DNA of 64,000 nucleotides from Malachius bipustulatus (taxonomy: Eukaryota; Arthropoda; Insecta; Coleoptera; Melyridae). The stretch lies in NCBI GenBank assembly GCA_910589415.1, contig OU342633.1, positions 53,562,404 through 53,626,403 of the forward strand, written 5' to 3'. Position 1 is the first letter of the stretch; each line of letters begins with the position of its first letter. This document shows positions 1 to 12,115 of this stretch, piece by piece. Position numbers and translations under genes: made by a program. The notes below the pieces were generated by a model that was not told where the DNA came from, did no database searches, and saw only the letters and a list, made by a program, of their open reading frames with translations.

Positions 1-1433
1 GGTAAAACTGAACAATTTTGCCCCTTTTCCTTTGCCCGCCACTGGCTGACTTTACCTAAAAAATACTATTTTTTACACTACCTTCAATAGAACTGAAAAA
101 GTGAAAAGGGAGCTTTGAAAACTGAAAATTTGAAATTTTAGAGGAATAAACATAATTTAAAAATATTCGAATATCTCCGCCATTTTTCTTATTTGCTTCT
201 TGAAAATTTTCAGAATTAAGGGTTATTAGTATAGTTATCTATTGGAAAAATTTCAGTTCGATTCGTACAAAAATAGAAAAATAGAATAAACGGCTATAGA
301 AATTTAGCCTTTTTTACCCTTTTCCTACCCATGCCACTGGCTTAATAATAAAAAAATGCAAATTTTATTGCAATAACTCAAATTTCAATAACTATTCTTC
401 CAATAATGCTAATTTTGCTTAAAAGTTTTTGTTTCTAACTTGCTTATTTAGAGGTTCAAAATCTATCAATTTTTCCTAAAATTTAAAAGGCAGCCATTTT
501 GGAACGGCTATTCCGATTTTACTCAAGAACTCAAGACCGACTACTTGCAGTTATATTACTACAAAAAAAATTTCAGCCCCCTAAATTGAAAACAGCGACC
601 AGAAACCGTGCCTCATGACCGTTTTTTTTTTTGGAAATTTGGAGGGACAGTAATAGTAACAAAACTTTAGGAAAATTATTTTTACGAAAATCAAACGTCA
701 TCTCTAAGTTTCACAAGAGTAAAAAATTTCGTTCATTAATCTTGAAAGGTGAAGCTACAGGAGCGTTTTTAAAATTTTAGAGAAATAAACATCATGTAAA
801 AAAATTCAAATAACTCCGCCATTTTTGTTATTTACTTCTTGAAATTTTTAAAGGCTGGAGGCTATTAGTATAGTTGCGTACTGTGAAAATTTCAATTTAA
901 TTCCTTCAAAAATGTGCTCATAAATTGTTAGAGAAATTTAGCGATTTTTACCCTTTTCCTACCCACGCCACTGGCTTATTAATAAAAGTAATGCAAATTT
1001 TATAACATTAAATCAAATTTCAATTAATTTTCCTCCAATCATGTTGATTTAGTTTCAAAGTTATTTTTCCATCTTACTCATACAGGAGCTCAAAAAAAAG
1101 CAATTTTTCCAAAAATTCAAATGGCCGCCATTTTGAAACGGCTTGGCCGATTTTGCTCAAGTACAATACCAGACCAGTTCTTATATATATCTTACTCCCA
1201 CAAAAATTTCAGTCCCCTAGATTGAAAACTGCGACCTGAAATGAGATGACAAAAACGGGATATGGGGAATTTTGAAAGGACACCCTGTAGAAGTAACGCG
1301 ACTTTAGGAATTTTTTTCAACGAAAATCTAACGTCGTTCCAAGGCTTTACAAGGATCCAAAATTTCATTCACTAATCTTGAAAGATAAAGCTACAGGAGC
1401 GTTTTGAAAATCGAAATTTCGCGATTTTGGAGA
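1..1433. repeat. Degenerate tandem repeat, period about 640 bp
   Basis: Phrases recur at a spacing of about 640 bp. CCACTGGCTTA follows a CCTTTTCCTACCCA run near 320-345 and again near 951-977, with a diverged partial copy near 25-50. AATCTTGAAAG followed by GCTACAGGAGCG occurs near 740 and again near 1375. The blocks around 145-260 and 785-900 are alignable by eye. The copies are diverged and carry no open frame of note. This is noncoding repetitive DNA; the unit was not recognised as a named family. Confidence 0.7.
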
Positions 1434-1494
1434 AATATATAAATATATAAATATATAAATATATATATAAATATATAAATATATATATATATAT
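1434..1494. repeat. AT microsatellite (ATATATAA-type)
   Basis: About 60 bp of A and T only, in ATAT and ATAAATAT units. It lies between the 640-bp tandem repeat and the dispersed repeat that begins at 1493. The related copy at 11,986 is preceded by a short TGTATATAC, so the microsatellite may have expanded from that seed (inference). Confidence 0.9.
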
Positions 1495-1634
1495 CGTGGG
1501 CAGGTGAATTTTGGAAAACCACTTTTTCGTGATCTGGGGGTCATGATCGGTGGACATTTGATGAGTTTGGGTGATTTTTGGAAAGTGATGTCGTCCTCAA
1601 TAGTGTATTTTTTTATTAAAAAATACACTAATAG
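1493..1634. repeat. Dispersed repeat, copy 1 (partner at 11,986-12,115)
   Basis: The stretch from ATCGTGGGCAGGTGAATT to ATACACTAATAG is closely repeated at 11,986-12,115 in the same orientation. Both copies share GGAAAACCACTTTTTCGTGA and GGACATTT followed by GATGAGTTTGGGTGATTTT. It has no convincing coding frame. It is probably a short nonautonomous mobile sequence; the family is unknown. Confidence 0.8.
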
Positions 1635-2499
1635 GGCCCTTATAATTTAATGCATTGCCAACCTGGATAATACCTAGCAAGCCATGCAGCTCACGTTAAA
1701 AGGGTTACAACTTACAGTTTAGAGTCCTCTCAAGAATTTTCAAGTAAGGGTGACAGTGCTCTCAAGAATTTTCAAGTCGTCCCTTCTACACTAACAATAT
1801 AATTTCCACAATAGATTGTCTCAAGAAGGGTAACAAAAGGGTTATTTATTGCATTGCTCGGTAAATTTATTAAAGCAAAGGGCACGAATCAAATAGAAAC
1901 ACGGAAAAGGGGTCGTTCCTGATTGAAGAGCTCGTCTGGAAAGTTGAGAACACTCATTAGTCATTTTTTAGCTCTCCTAAAATGCTGAATCAAATTAACT
2001 TTTATCAAATTAACTATTTTGTTGTGTTTTACCTACCTAATTGATTAAATTTTGAAATAAATTTAAATCTAAATAAGGAAATCTAAATAAGAAAAATTTA
2101 AAAAAGTTCTATCTGCTAACTAAAGCTACAACTACGCAAAAATGAAAGTGTACCCTTCAATTTTCCTTGAACTTTCGATATTCTCAATTGATTTCGATTT
2201 TCTTTTTCCAGTCTTTATTTTTGTGCTTTATTGGATCTAAAAACTAACTGTCTACTAATTTTCTACAGGGTGATATGAATGAAGGCGTGCATAATCACTC
2301 CGGCGTGGTTTTCGTACAAATAAATTTTTTATGATTTTTATTTATGATTTAACACCTGTTTTTACAGAGGTGATCTCAAAAAATCAACTGTTGGCTCTTG
2401 AAATGCATCACCCATTTCTATCTCTATTTGTAATTTCAAACGAATATATATATATCTCTATTTTACTAATCAGTAGAGATACTAATCATTGCAAACCAA
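1635..2499. other. AT-rich noncoding stretch
   Basis: No gene is recognised. There is a short direct repetition (CTCTCAAGAATTTTCAAGT twice, near 1726 and 1759) and polyA/polyT runs. The last 200 bp may be decayed upstream sequence of the Penelope-like element that follows. Confidence 0.5.
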
Positions 2500-3180
2500 A
2501 ACTTTTTTTCAGAAATTGTCGCGAATTTGTTGAACTTCTCTCTGCGTCTAGAGATAACTGACGACTTGATTCAGGTCTCGTATGATGTCACTGACCTTTT
2601 CACTTCCGTTCCTATTGATCTCATAGTTAACTTAGTTCTCAATCATCTAAAAGACAAAATTCCATTGTCAGATGCCACAGACATAGTCTCACTATTTCGT
2701 TATTCACTAAAAATTTCCTTCTCTTCATCTTTTAGACTCTAAGAAAAAGTTTTGTGACTGTTTATATGAGCAGAGAGATGAACTCGCTATGGGCAACAAT
2801 TTCTCTTCTCTCTTGTCAGAAGTCCTCGTGAATCACGTATGGAAAACAGTTTCATTACTCTTTTTTCTAAAATTGTTCACTATAATGTATAGAGCAAATA
2901 CGTAGACGATTCGTTTCGCCGTCATCAGGAGTGGAAGTGACGTCGCACTTGAAATCTTGAATTGCTTCAACACCTTTAACAATAACATAAAATCACCACG
3001 GAAGTTTATGCTTTTGATTATCACATCAAATTCAACAAACATAACTTTGACCAAGAAAAGTTCCCAGTATATGGGCCCAATAGGGCTTTCAATTCTTTCC
3101 TGTTAAACTCCAATAGTTATTTGATCTTTCTCTTCGAAATACCCTTTATAAAGGCCTTCGAATGGTCCAATCTTAGTAAG
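2500..3180 (+). mobile_element. Decayed Penelope-like element, reverse transcriptase fragment
   Basis: Broken frames on the plus strand read as a reverse transcriptase of the Penelope-like (PLE) type. The frame at 2527-2742 contains YDVTDLFTSVPIDL, the PLE motif around the first catalytic aspartate. Further on, MGNNFSSLLSEVL (near 2790-2830) corresponds to the family's AMG..SP..AE block. At 2899-2910 the codons give YVDD followed by SF, the catalytic box. A frame near 3062-3175 (PVYGPNRAFNSFL) could be the following region. Several frameshifts and stops make it non-functional. Traces may continue to about 3,520. The GIY-YIG endonuclease expected in canonical Penelope was not seen. Confidence 0.75.
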
Positions 3181-3869
3181 TTTTGATGCTTTTTTTTATG
3201 AACTCTAGACCAGAGTTACTTCGTTGCTCTTTGCTAGAGCATTCAAGGTTAGTTGACAGTTCCAGACCAACTTCGACTTGCAGTGGTTGGAGTTAAGAGC
3301 TTTTAGAACGGCTTGGATAAGAGGTTAATTTCAATTAAATCGCAATCCTGTTGGACCGTAAAGTCCTCAGTTTTCTCACAAAATGCAAACAAAAGTGTTT
3401 TAAAGTATAAAAATCGCATTTTTCAACTTTGGAATCTGTTTATTATCTCGAAAACGCAGAGTCATGACCAACCAAAACCGCTTTTGGTTTCGAAATTATC
3501 ATTATACAATACGTCCTGAAGCTAAATTAATTCTGGATGAACAATTTCCATGGGGTTTATTAAAGGAACTGGTCGATTTTTTTTTGCATATTATTCTTCA
3601 AACTTGTTATTAACAGAAGTGTATCGTACATAAATGCATGATTTCAAAACGCAAGTACTTACATACGAGTACTTATTGGTTGATTTCAAGACGAGCTTTA
3701 TTCAAACTTGCATGGCCAGCAATCGACTCGACGAATCAAAAGCGAGACCATCTCCGGGAATCCAGATAAATGATGTGAAAATGTTCCAGATTGTTAATAC
3801 CTAATAGCCCAATATTTGTCAGGGTTTAATTAAACTATTTCCTAGAGACATGCATTCCATTGTCCTTTT
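3181..3869. other. No gene; possible tail of the Penelope-like remnant
   Basis: A short plus-strand open frame (3313-3519) with Lys/Ser-rich composition may be tail sequence of the element upstream, but it contains no motif I recognise. The rest is AT-rich noncoding. Confidence 0.35.
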
Positions 3870-4160
3870 ACGGCGTTTATACCGATATGAGGCCGACTGA
3901 AATACGATCTGGTGGCAGCTAGTTGGTCGGATACACGTGAAGACAGTCCCATCGATCATTGGCCATTGCATACAGAGTGTCCGATCCATCAATACCATCA
4001 GGCCAATTAGTCATTAGGACTGTTGACCGAAACCAGACTAGAGCTGACTGCTGAGGAACGACAGATGACCAATGGATTCGAGTCTATTGGGGATCACATC
4101 ATGGATCACACACGCGAACGTATAGATGAATACTATTCGCTTTATTATAAATAAGCACAC
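3870..4160. other. Higher-complexity noncoding block
   Basis: About 290 bp of balanced base composition inside AT-rich surroundings, without a usable reading frame and without obvious repeat copies in the window. It includes AATTAGTCATTAGGAC and GATCACATCATGGATCAC. Such blocks near a developmental transcription factor gene are often cis-regulatory. This is inference only; no conservation data are available. Confidence 0.2.
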
Positions 4161-4542
4161 GATACCAGAGAATAGAATGGTATATTTCAAACCATTTTAT
4201 TTGGATGGTCTTTAGACTTTATCGTAGGTATAGGCATAGGTCACTTAAATAGAATATGTATATATATAAATGATACATTTCACGTCAAACGGAAACAATG
4301 ACTAATTACTCGTTATAATGATGATTATTAGGATGGTGGTCTAAAAATCGTACAGTTTGACGCCAGCCAGTGCAAATAGAAAATTGAATAAAGTACTTTA
4401 ATATTTATTTTTATAACAGACCAAATTTGAAATATTACTGCATACTTATATAGAGATATGTAATACCTTGAGAGCCATCTACCATCTGGCCCCGTATTTT
4501 TGATTCTGAATGGGCAGTTCATCCACTTTTTTGCCATCCCAG
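4161..4542. other. AT-rich noncoding stretch
   Basis: AT-rich sequence with TATATATA and TAATTA runs. No gene, long inverted repeat or repeat family was recognised. Confidence 0.5.
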
Positions 4543-5131
4543 TCAGTCATACTCAATTTTGGCAACCTTTGGATCGAGCCCTCTAGCCTCGCTCCATAAC
4601 TTCTTTATCAAGACAAATTCAAGCAGGAATATCAACCGATTAATATTCAGTAGATTCATATCAGAGGCCTTGATGAAGACCCACTCGTTGAATCCAGACG
4701 CCATTTCAAATTTAAGCTCTTGAATCTGAAGATCAACCCTAAGAATATCAAGATGAACAACATTTATCTGACGCTTCAGAAGAAGACATAAACGAACATA
4801 CTGAACCAGAACTATGATCACTGTGATCACATCCCGTTAAGCAATCCAGGAAACTTGGGCCAGAAATAGCAGCACTTTTACCAGCATCCGTAACATTTGA
4901 ATAGAAAAAACCTGCTTGGACAATAAAGCGTGCTAGAACTTGTAGGTATATAAATGGTCGGTCAAAAGTTGTTAATTTTTGTAAACATTGCAGAGGAGTT
5001 TTTTTGTTTTGGTTTCCTACACAACTTCCTGCTGATAGGATGCGGTCATCATACTGGTCCCGGATATTCGTTGTGAAGTTAACCCTAGCCCATTGCACGT
5101 GGTTAGTAGCAGCAATTATAATTCGACGCAC
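4543..5131 (-). pseudogene. Unrecognised broken coding-like region
   Basis: Two overlapping minus-strand open frames (4748-5131, 127 codons; 4543-4830, 95 codons) lie end to end in different frames, as expected for one reading frame broken by a frameshift near 4,750-4,830. The first ends in a Ser/Cys-rich tail. The second contains a Leu/Ile-rich stretch with a run like FEMASGFNEWVF. I do not recognise the protein. No splice context linking it to kn is evident, and it lies more than 13 kb beyond the kn stop codon. It may be an old transposon protein or chance. Confidence 0.25.
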
Positions 5132-5221
5132 CCCCGCCGCTCATTTCATTCACCGATGGCTTTTATTTCATCAAATAAGCAATATTAAGTTACATATTAG
5201 TAGGTAGTAAAAATAAATCTT

Positions 5222-5480
5222 GCAACGTTGCACAACATGATGATTATAATTCTAAGAAGCTGTCAATTTAGTCAATTTAACTGGTAATAAAGTGTCATTT
5301 TTGGTAATTTTATGCGATTTTAAACTCCATTTTTTCGACATTTTATGTACCTATAATAATTGCAATTATTAACGTTCCATGCAAAAATTTCCCCAAAATT
5401 TGGAGCGAGTTGTGTTATAATCCACTACCCCCGAAATGAGCTTTTTCTTGATTTATAGCCTTATAAGTTGTCGTACAACC
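5222..5480. repeat. Dispersed repeat, copy 1 (partner at 47,236-47,490)
   Basis: The sequence from GCAACGTTGCACAACATGAT through TCCACTACCCC has a clear counterpart in the same orientation at 47,236-47,490. Shared anchors are GCACAACATGAT, CTGTCATTTTTGGTAA-like and ACATTTTATGTA-like strings, and a final TATAATCCAC/TATACTCCAC. There is no coding content. It is a nonautonomous repeat of unknown class. Confidence 0.75.
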
Positions 5481-6179
5481 GGACATCTGGATAGATTGCC
5501 ATTTTTTTTTTCATAAAAAAGTTTATGATTTTTTTTGTACTTTACTGTTTGCCTGGTTTCATATTGTACTGGAAATGGCTGTGACGAAATAAAAAAAAGC
5601 ATATCAATTGCTGTTGTTAAAATAAAATCAAGTATAACAAATATATTAAAAACAAATGAAGAAAACAAAAAAATGCATGTGTACAGGTGCGAGGACGAGG
5701 ATAAATTGAATTTATTTAACAAATTTTGTTTTCAAACTTCCGGCCAGAAAATTTCTGCAATCAAATGAAAATAGCAACGAAAAGAAAATTAAATGAAATA
5801 ATAACCATAATTAACTTGCACAAGGTGATCAAGCTCAAACTACTTATTGCAATAATTAGATCGGTCTACGAAAATATCTAAACATTAATTTTAGGCCTTT
5901 TAACAGATACCTACTTACGTATATTAGGCAGGTATATGATCCTTGAACATAATTTCCCGGTGCGTAGGTAGGTATATTCAAAAGTGTATTTGCGTATGTA
6001 TTTCAAAGATTGCGAAAGTTTAAAAGTTCATAATATGAAGTTTAAAAATAAAACAGTGCCTTTGACATTAACCGAGATTATAAGTTAATAAATAATTTTA
6101 ACCATTGTGTAGGTATAACGAACGCTATACAATAATAATAAATGTATCAAGAAGAAAATTCCTCGTTAATATTTTAAAA
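5481..6179. other. AT-rich noncoding stretch
   Basis: Very AT-rich sequence with polyA runs and TAGGTA-type simple sequence. Only low-complexity open frames are present; I see no gene. Confidence 0.5.
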
Positions 6180-6740
6180 ATTAAGGCTGCGGTAATGAAA
6201 GTTCGGATTATTATATAGCGGCACGTTGAGAATGGCCGATGTCAGTAAGTGCCGTAATTGATATTGTAATTATAATCCATTATAGAGATTAATGATCGAG
6301 ATTTTTATATAAAACGTGTTCGAGGCCTTTTTAACCTTATTAGGTCTGCCAGCTTAGGTAATAGAGTGAAATATAACCTATATGTTACCTATATAGATAG
6401 AATTTTAAGTAATTAAATGAATTCCAATACTTACCTAAAAATATTAAACAAAAATTAAATTTTTAATAAGCTCATCGACTGTAACTTATAAATAAAACAA
6501 ACACCATGATACTCATTCAATATTATATTATTTATTAATTTTGTTTCAGGCGCTAATGCCGACACCTTACGGATTTCGTAACCGCCTATAATATTAATCA
6601 TTTGTCACTACCAATTTACGTCAGTTTATACATAATGCAAAACCAATTTAATCAATTGACGACAATCGAGAAATCGTCAAACTAAATTTCTGGTTCATTG
6701 TGATTGATTGATCACCTCTGTATTCGATTTTTAACTGGCT
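6180..6740. other. Candidate cis-regulatory DNA with many TAAT/ATTA cores
   Basis: Two patches (about 6,180-6,310 and 6,545-6,740) have higher complexity than their surroundings and a density of homeodomain-type cores, for example GTAATTGATATTGTAATTAT and TGTGATTGATTGATCACC. The second patch contains a near palindrome around TGATTGATTGATCA. No coding potential. Regulatory function is inferred from composition and from lying near a developmental regulator gene; nothing in the sequence proves it. Confidence 0.2.
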
Positions 6741-8675
6741 GGTGGAAAATGTTTCTTTATATGAGTCAATCGTACCCATGTGTGAAAGTAAAATCACATC
6801 ACATCCAAGACACAAAATGTATCTTTGTAAGAAAAATATCTTTTATATGATGGGACACCATATAATTTCAAAAAAAAAAAAAATTAAGTAGAAATGGCCG
6901 TCTTATAACTCCTCCAATAACTAAAGGAACTAAACAATGTAACTACGATTCTGATAGTCATCGTTGACATGGATAAATTATATAAAACAATGAAAATTAA
7001 GCATCAATCGTAGTAAGAAATGTGATGTTGCCTATTAAAGACCAGAAATTATAATTTAATTCAGGTTTTTCGCATCAAATCTAGAAGAAGCAGAAGGGTT
7101 GTAGAGCTAAACATGAGAGCGTGCATAATCGTGAAAAGAGCAGCAGTTCATATCATGAAGATCTAATTAATTAACTTTAAAAGTTGCCTAAATACATAGG
7201 TAGGTTACGTTACGTTGAATTTTGCTGATATGATATCAGATGTCATACAGGGTGAATCATATGTATAACGAATAAATTCACTTTATTCGATTAATATTTG
7301 TATACAATTAAAAAACCCAAAAACGGTCGATTTATTAATTTAATTTACGTTCTATTAACATTTTTTTTATACTTGGCTCAGTATTGACGACGTTGTCTAT
7401 TTTTATAAATAGGACACATTATTACATTTTCAGATTGTCTTGAAAAATCCAGAAAAATTAACATTAAAAAAATGAAAAATCATAGTTGGCAGATGATTTT
7501 GAAATTAGGTAGTATAGAGGCCTAAATGTTGATTCTTAACAACTTTTTCAAATAACATTTCGTCGTATTTGCTACATAAATGTGACTTTGATCAAGAGAA
7601 AAAAATGCATATTTTATTTTTCTAAACTAAATTTTATTATGTTAGAAATTAGTCTTTCACCCTGTTTGTTTAAGCCCTGTTTGGCTGAACCCCAAAAAAT
7701 GAAAATGCAAATCGAGTATTTTTAATCTTTATCTTTTCTAAGAATCATTCCACCTACCCGGGGACATACTGTATAAGAAAATTACAATTAGTTACTGTTA
7801 AATTCCATAATTATAAAATGAAAAAAAAGTTTCATTCTTTTACATTTTTGGTCCTTTCAAAATAATTTCTCTATAAAGTGTCTGTTTATTATTTTGTTTC
7901 ACTTCTAAAAAGTAAATTAGCTGTAAAGGAGCCCAAAATTAAAATAAAAGAAAAAAAAACTATTGAAAAATAAAGAAGAAACAGAAATTTGAAAATATAA
8001 CTAGTGACATCTCTCCGTTTCGGGACTACCTATTGATGAAATCCAACTAAAGACGAATGGTTGCATTATTCAATGTTGCAAGCGCCATCTATGCAGCTAT
8101 TCTAAAAACTAAGTAGACCGTTCCATGTAGGGGAGTTGTAGAAGTTGATAGAGTGATAGCTACCCTAATACAGAGTTCTGTTTATACCCAGCAAGTTTGT
8201 AGACTGTTGTAGTGTTGATTCTGTGGACTGCTCTGCTTCTGTGTGAGGTATCGTGAGATAGTTTAAGATACCGTACATAGAGGGCGCTTATTAATCAGTG
8301 AGAAATTTAAAATTATTATACAGTGCCGTCACATTCATCACAGGAGCTTACGTATCTTGTCCCATTCAGAAGGTGGATTTCAAATTATTTGGACTAGTAA
8401 TAATTCTAATTCTGTAAATGGATTGTTGCAAATTTATAATAAAGTACTATATTTAGGTAGGTACTTGGAACTAATTTTTTTAATTGAAAAATTTTAGGTA
8501 AATAATAGACAGGGTGATTCGCGTAGCCCGACCGTTATAAATTACGCGTTTCTAGTCGGAATAAATTTCTGAAAATTTGTAGGTAATAATTTCCAAAGTT
8601 GTGACTCTTACAATTGGTGATATTGAAAATCGACACCAATTACCAAATTTGTTATTTTTAATCAGACACACCCTT
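6741..8675. other. AT-rich noncoding stretch with mobile-element ends
   Basis: No gene is seen. ACAGGGTG-type motifs occur near 7,248 (ACAGGGTGAATCAT) and 8,511 (ACAGGGTGATTCG). These look like termini of small elements that recur in the window. The remainder is low-complexity AT sequence. Confidence 0.5.
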
Positions 8676-9313
8676 TATACAGGGTTATTCACGGTATACG
8701 CCACGGAAGTTTATGGTCGTTTCTCTGGATTTTTGGATCTTTTTATTTTTGGAGTGGATAGAGACCCGGCAGAGGTACGTTTTAAAATTATATTCATAAT
8801 GTAGAGGTGTCCCAAAAGCATGGAACATATCAAAGTTATGTTTTTTTTTAAATGGAATGCTCCTATGTTATTGCATTTTTAGATTGACTGAGAAAAGGAA
8901 ATAAGATTGGCTTTTACAGTTGGTGCTTAAATTCAGAAGTTTTTGAGTTATAAACAAGTGAAAATCGTCATTTTTCAAGTTCAAGGCCCTGTACAAGGAA
9001 AACGGCTTAAGATAGAGAAAAACGGCTTACATGTCCCTATTTTAACTTTTCATGTAGTATCCAACGATGTAGATGAAATGTTTATACAGGGTGATAAAAA
9101 ATTTGAAAAATTCTGAGATTTCTCCACGCGTCGACAAATAAAAAAAATCAAAGAAAGTACAAATGTTTCTATACCACAGCCTGTACATTATGAATATAAT
9201 TTTAAAACGTACCTCTGCCGGGTCTCTATCCACTCCAAAAATAAAAAGATCCTAAAATCCAGAGACACGGCCATATAATCTTCCGTGGCGTATACCGTGA
9301 ATAACCCTGTATA
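8676..9313. mobile_element. Long inverted-repeat (foldback) element, about 640 bp
   Basis: The left arm at 8,676-8,803 begins TATACAGGGTTATTCACGG. It is matched in reverse complement by 9,184-9,313, which ends in ACCCTGTATA. The arms are about 128 bp with only a few differences, including GAGACCCGGCAGAGGTACGT in both. The spacer is about 380 bp and contains CGGCTTA twice. There is no transposase. This is a nonautonomous element with long terminal inverted repeats; its open frames are by-products of the arms. Confidence 0.85.
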
Positions 9314-11185
9314 TAGGTCAAATTTAATATTGTAGGTATGATAAAATGCAGTACCCAGACAATTTTTCATTTTGAAAATGGTTAATTTATCATTGAAAAA
9401 AAAAATTAAAATGATTCGCAGAAAAATTTCAAAATCCACTTTAATGACGCGATGGGCTAACGAAAGTTAAAATTTAACTATGAAGACGGAGACATAATTG
9501 TATGCTTCGCTTTATTTTTCGCTCACCGCATTTTGTCTTCTGTCATAATCTCATTACCTCTATACCATCAATTTTTTTTATGTGCAGGAAATTTAAAAAG
9601 TTGGAATAAAAATGGCCCCCAAATCACTTCACCCCTTCGCACTGTGGTCTGTGACTATAAGGGCAATTTTTTTTTTGGCGCTTCTAAAATTTTATTTAAC
9701 GCGGTATAGGACATGCAAGTGATATCTAATTTGAGAGCCTTTTCAGCCCTGAACACTCACCCATGGAAAATTTAAAATCTGCATGTCGATTTGTTTCCGG
9801 GGTTAGATTAGATTAGATTAGATTCATCGTGAGTATGGGCTATTGTGAGGAGGTAAAGGAAGCTGACCATCTTGACTATTGCTTATGTACCCATTAGATC
9901 CTCCGGTGTGAGAAAGTCTCTCCAGAAGCTTTGTGTTTCGGGGTTAAGTATAACTATTAATAATCTTGAAATTATTAATAATTTTAATTTATTAAAACGT
10001 TCTTTTGTAACAGTCCACTGTTACAAGGATTTATTTATTTATCAGCATTATAATTTATTTACATTTTAGAATCTCAGGGCTTTTATTTCCACTTCAAAAC
10101 AACAGTTATGAGCAACTTTTCATGAGCCGTTTTCATAAGAGGTTTTCCGTTCGTCTACTCTCTTAAAAGTGAGTTGTGTTTAGGATCAACGCAAATACCG
10201 TCATTTATACCAACCTGTCTGCCAATTGTCATCTCCCAGTCCCGCTAATGCCTTATTCGATGTCCGTAGATTTTCGGGTATTGAAAATTAATTTGATTTT
10301 CCTTTTTGAATCAGAGTCCTTACAGCTTATTCGTCATAGGTTGCTGAAACTATTTTTAATAATTTTACTACATACCTATGTCATTAATCCGATAATAAGT
10401 ATGATTCTATATATTTTTCTATTAAATTAAATAATTGCCGCATAATTAGTTTACTCGAATCTGCACGGGAATTCACATATTCTTTCTAATTATTATCAAG
10501 TTGTACTTTAAAATACCCGTGCAGAAACTGATTCGCTGTTGTTGCTTTACTATGAACATTCAGTGATTGAGCCGTGATTTTAAAGCCTTTCCCTGGGAGT
10601 TGATTCGTCGTTTCTTGGAAGCCACTACCCTAGAGTTAAGTGCTAAGTGCGCTCTCTGTATATTAACTAGCCTGGTTAATTTTATTTGTTTTCTGTAATT
10701 TTAAAATTTCAACTTTAAATCACACATAAATATTTCCCGCTACATATAAGATTGACTATACTTTCATCTCTCAATCTGCCTTTTCTTTACAAACTAACAA
10801 AAAGTAAAAGTGTGAAAAAACTATACAAAAAAATCAATAGCACAAGTTTTTGATTAAGTATTTAAAAAACTGTTAACAAATAAATTTTATGTAATTACTT
10901 TATCTTTTATCTCACTCGTCCACCTTGTTGCTGGCTCTTTATATATTTCTAATGAAATATTTACGCAAAACAGATATGTGTAGGTACGTTGGATAATTTA
11001 CTTTATAGGACAAGCATAAGTTTATAGATATTTGGTGTTGATGTGACACCAAATTACATTGAGTAAGGGTGTGTGTATACATTTTAAATTGAATTTTGTG
11101 AGTTTATTGAGAAATAAATTCCTATCCCATCCTATAAAAATAACCCGATTATACATATAAATATATAATTCAAATAGAATATGCA
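9314..11185. other. AT-rich noncoding stretch with a (TTAGA)n patch
   Basis: No gene is recognised. A short pentanucleotide run, TTAGA repeated four times, lies at 9,802-9,823. The rest is AT-rich with polyT tracts and no recognised element. Confidence 0.5.
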
Positions 11186-11650
11186 CCACTTATTTCAGAT
11201 GCATCAAGTTGAAATTTACGTCTCTCTTCACATGTCCAATAAAACCGATAAACAAAACTGAAATGTTCACCGAAGCAATACCGATGATTTGAGGGTGGCC
11301 GCCGCGACCACAGCCACCGTCGACCATTGTTTTGCATAAAAATGGACTTTTCTCCGGGCCGGGCATTATCAAATATAAATTACTTCTAACCCTGTAATTG
11401 GTTTATCGGTAATTGGGGCGTCGGTTTTGTGGGGACCAGAGATAATAATATTGGAATTGTAATTCGCATTGCCATTTCGCATCACAAAATGTCATTCACG
11501 CTTTACTGTCCCGAAGATTTCCATGTTCCATTATTAGTTGCCATCTAGATACCTATTATTGGATTCGGATGGACGGGGCGTTTTGAATTTCGTTATCACC
11601 GTCAGCATTATTATGACGCATCTATTATAGAACTAGCACTATTATATACA
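11186..11650. other. Candidate regulatory block downstream of kn
   Basis: About 460 bp of mixed composition standing out from flanking AT-rich DNA, with GC-containing words such as GGTGGCCGCCGCGACCACAG, and TAAT-type cores (CTGTAATTGG, GGTAATTGG, GGAATTGTAATTCG). No long frame has coding character. It lies about 7 kb beyond the kn stop codon. A cis-regulatory role is inference only. Confidence 0.2.
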
Positions 11651-11985
11651 GTGTCGAATTTTAAATTTTTAATAAAGTTCAGTCATTTATGTGATCTTTA
11701 GTAGTTTTTATTAATTTACTTGTAATTATGTAATTTACTACTAAACTTTAATTTTAAATTTAAAATCAAATTTTCAAAAAAGTACAAGGTGTTACATTAA
11801 CAAAAAAACAAAGTTGGTTATTCTATACTTTAAAACAGGTATAGGCCATGGAAAAAGTGATGTTTACGAAATTGTAAAGATCGCATCGAGTTTCATAATT
11901 TGCTAATTTAACTTTTTCCGTATCTTTCAGTTTCGGAAAATACAAACTGGACAATGAAAAATCAACCACCCTGTATATACCTAAA

Positions 11986-12115
11986 ATCGTGGACAGATGA
12001 ATTATGGAAAACCACTTTTTCGTGATCTGGAGTCAGGATCGGTGGACATTTTGATGAGTTTGGGTGATTTTCGAAGAGTGGTGTACTTTTTTTATTTAAA
12101 ATACCTACACTAATA
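11986..12115. repeat. Dispersed repeat, copy 2 (partner at 1,493-1,634)
   Basis: Same orientation as the copy at 1,493, sharing GGAAAACCACTTTTTCGTGA and GATGAGTTTGGGTGATTTT. It is immediately preceded by CACCCTGTATATACC, so an ACAGGGTG-type end may form its border. Confidence 0.8.

Noticed and set aside
1365..1628. Tyr/Ile-rich open frames of 61-87 codons.
   Set aside because: They are translations of the AT microsatellite.
8601..9439. Three open frames sharing a peptide containing DRDPAEVRFKIIFIM.
   Set aside because: They arise from the two inverted arms at 8,676-8,803 and 9,184-9,313, not from a gene.
9802..9823. TTAGA pentamers considered as telomere-like repeat.
   Set aside because: The unit is TTAGA, not the insect TTAGG, and there are only about four copies.
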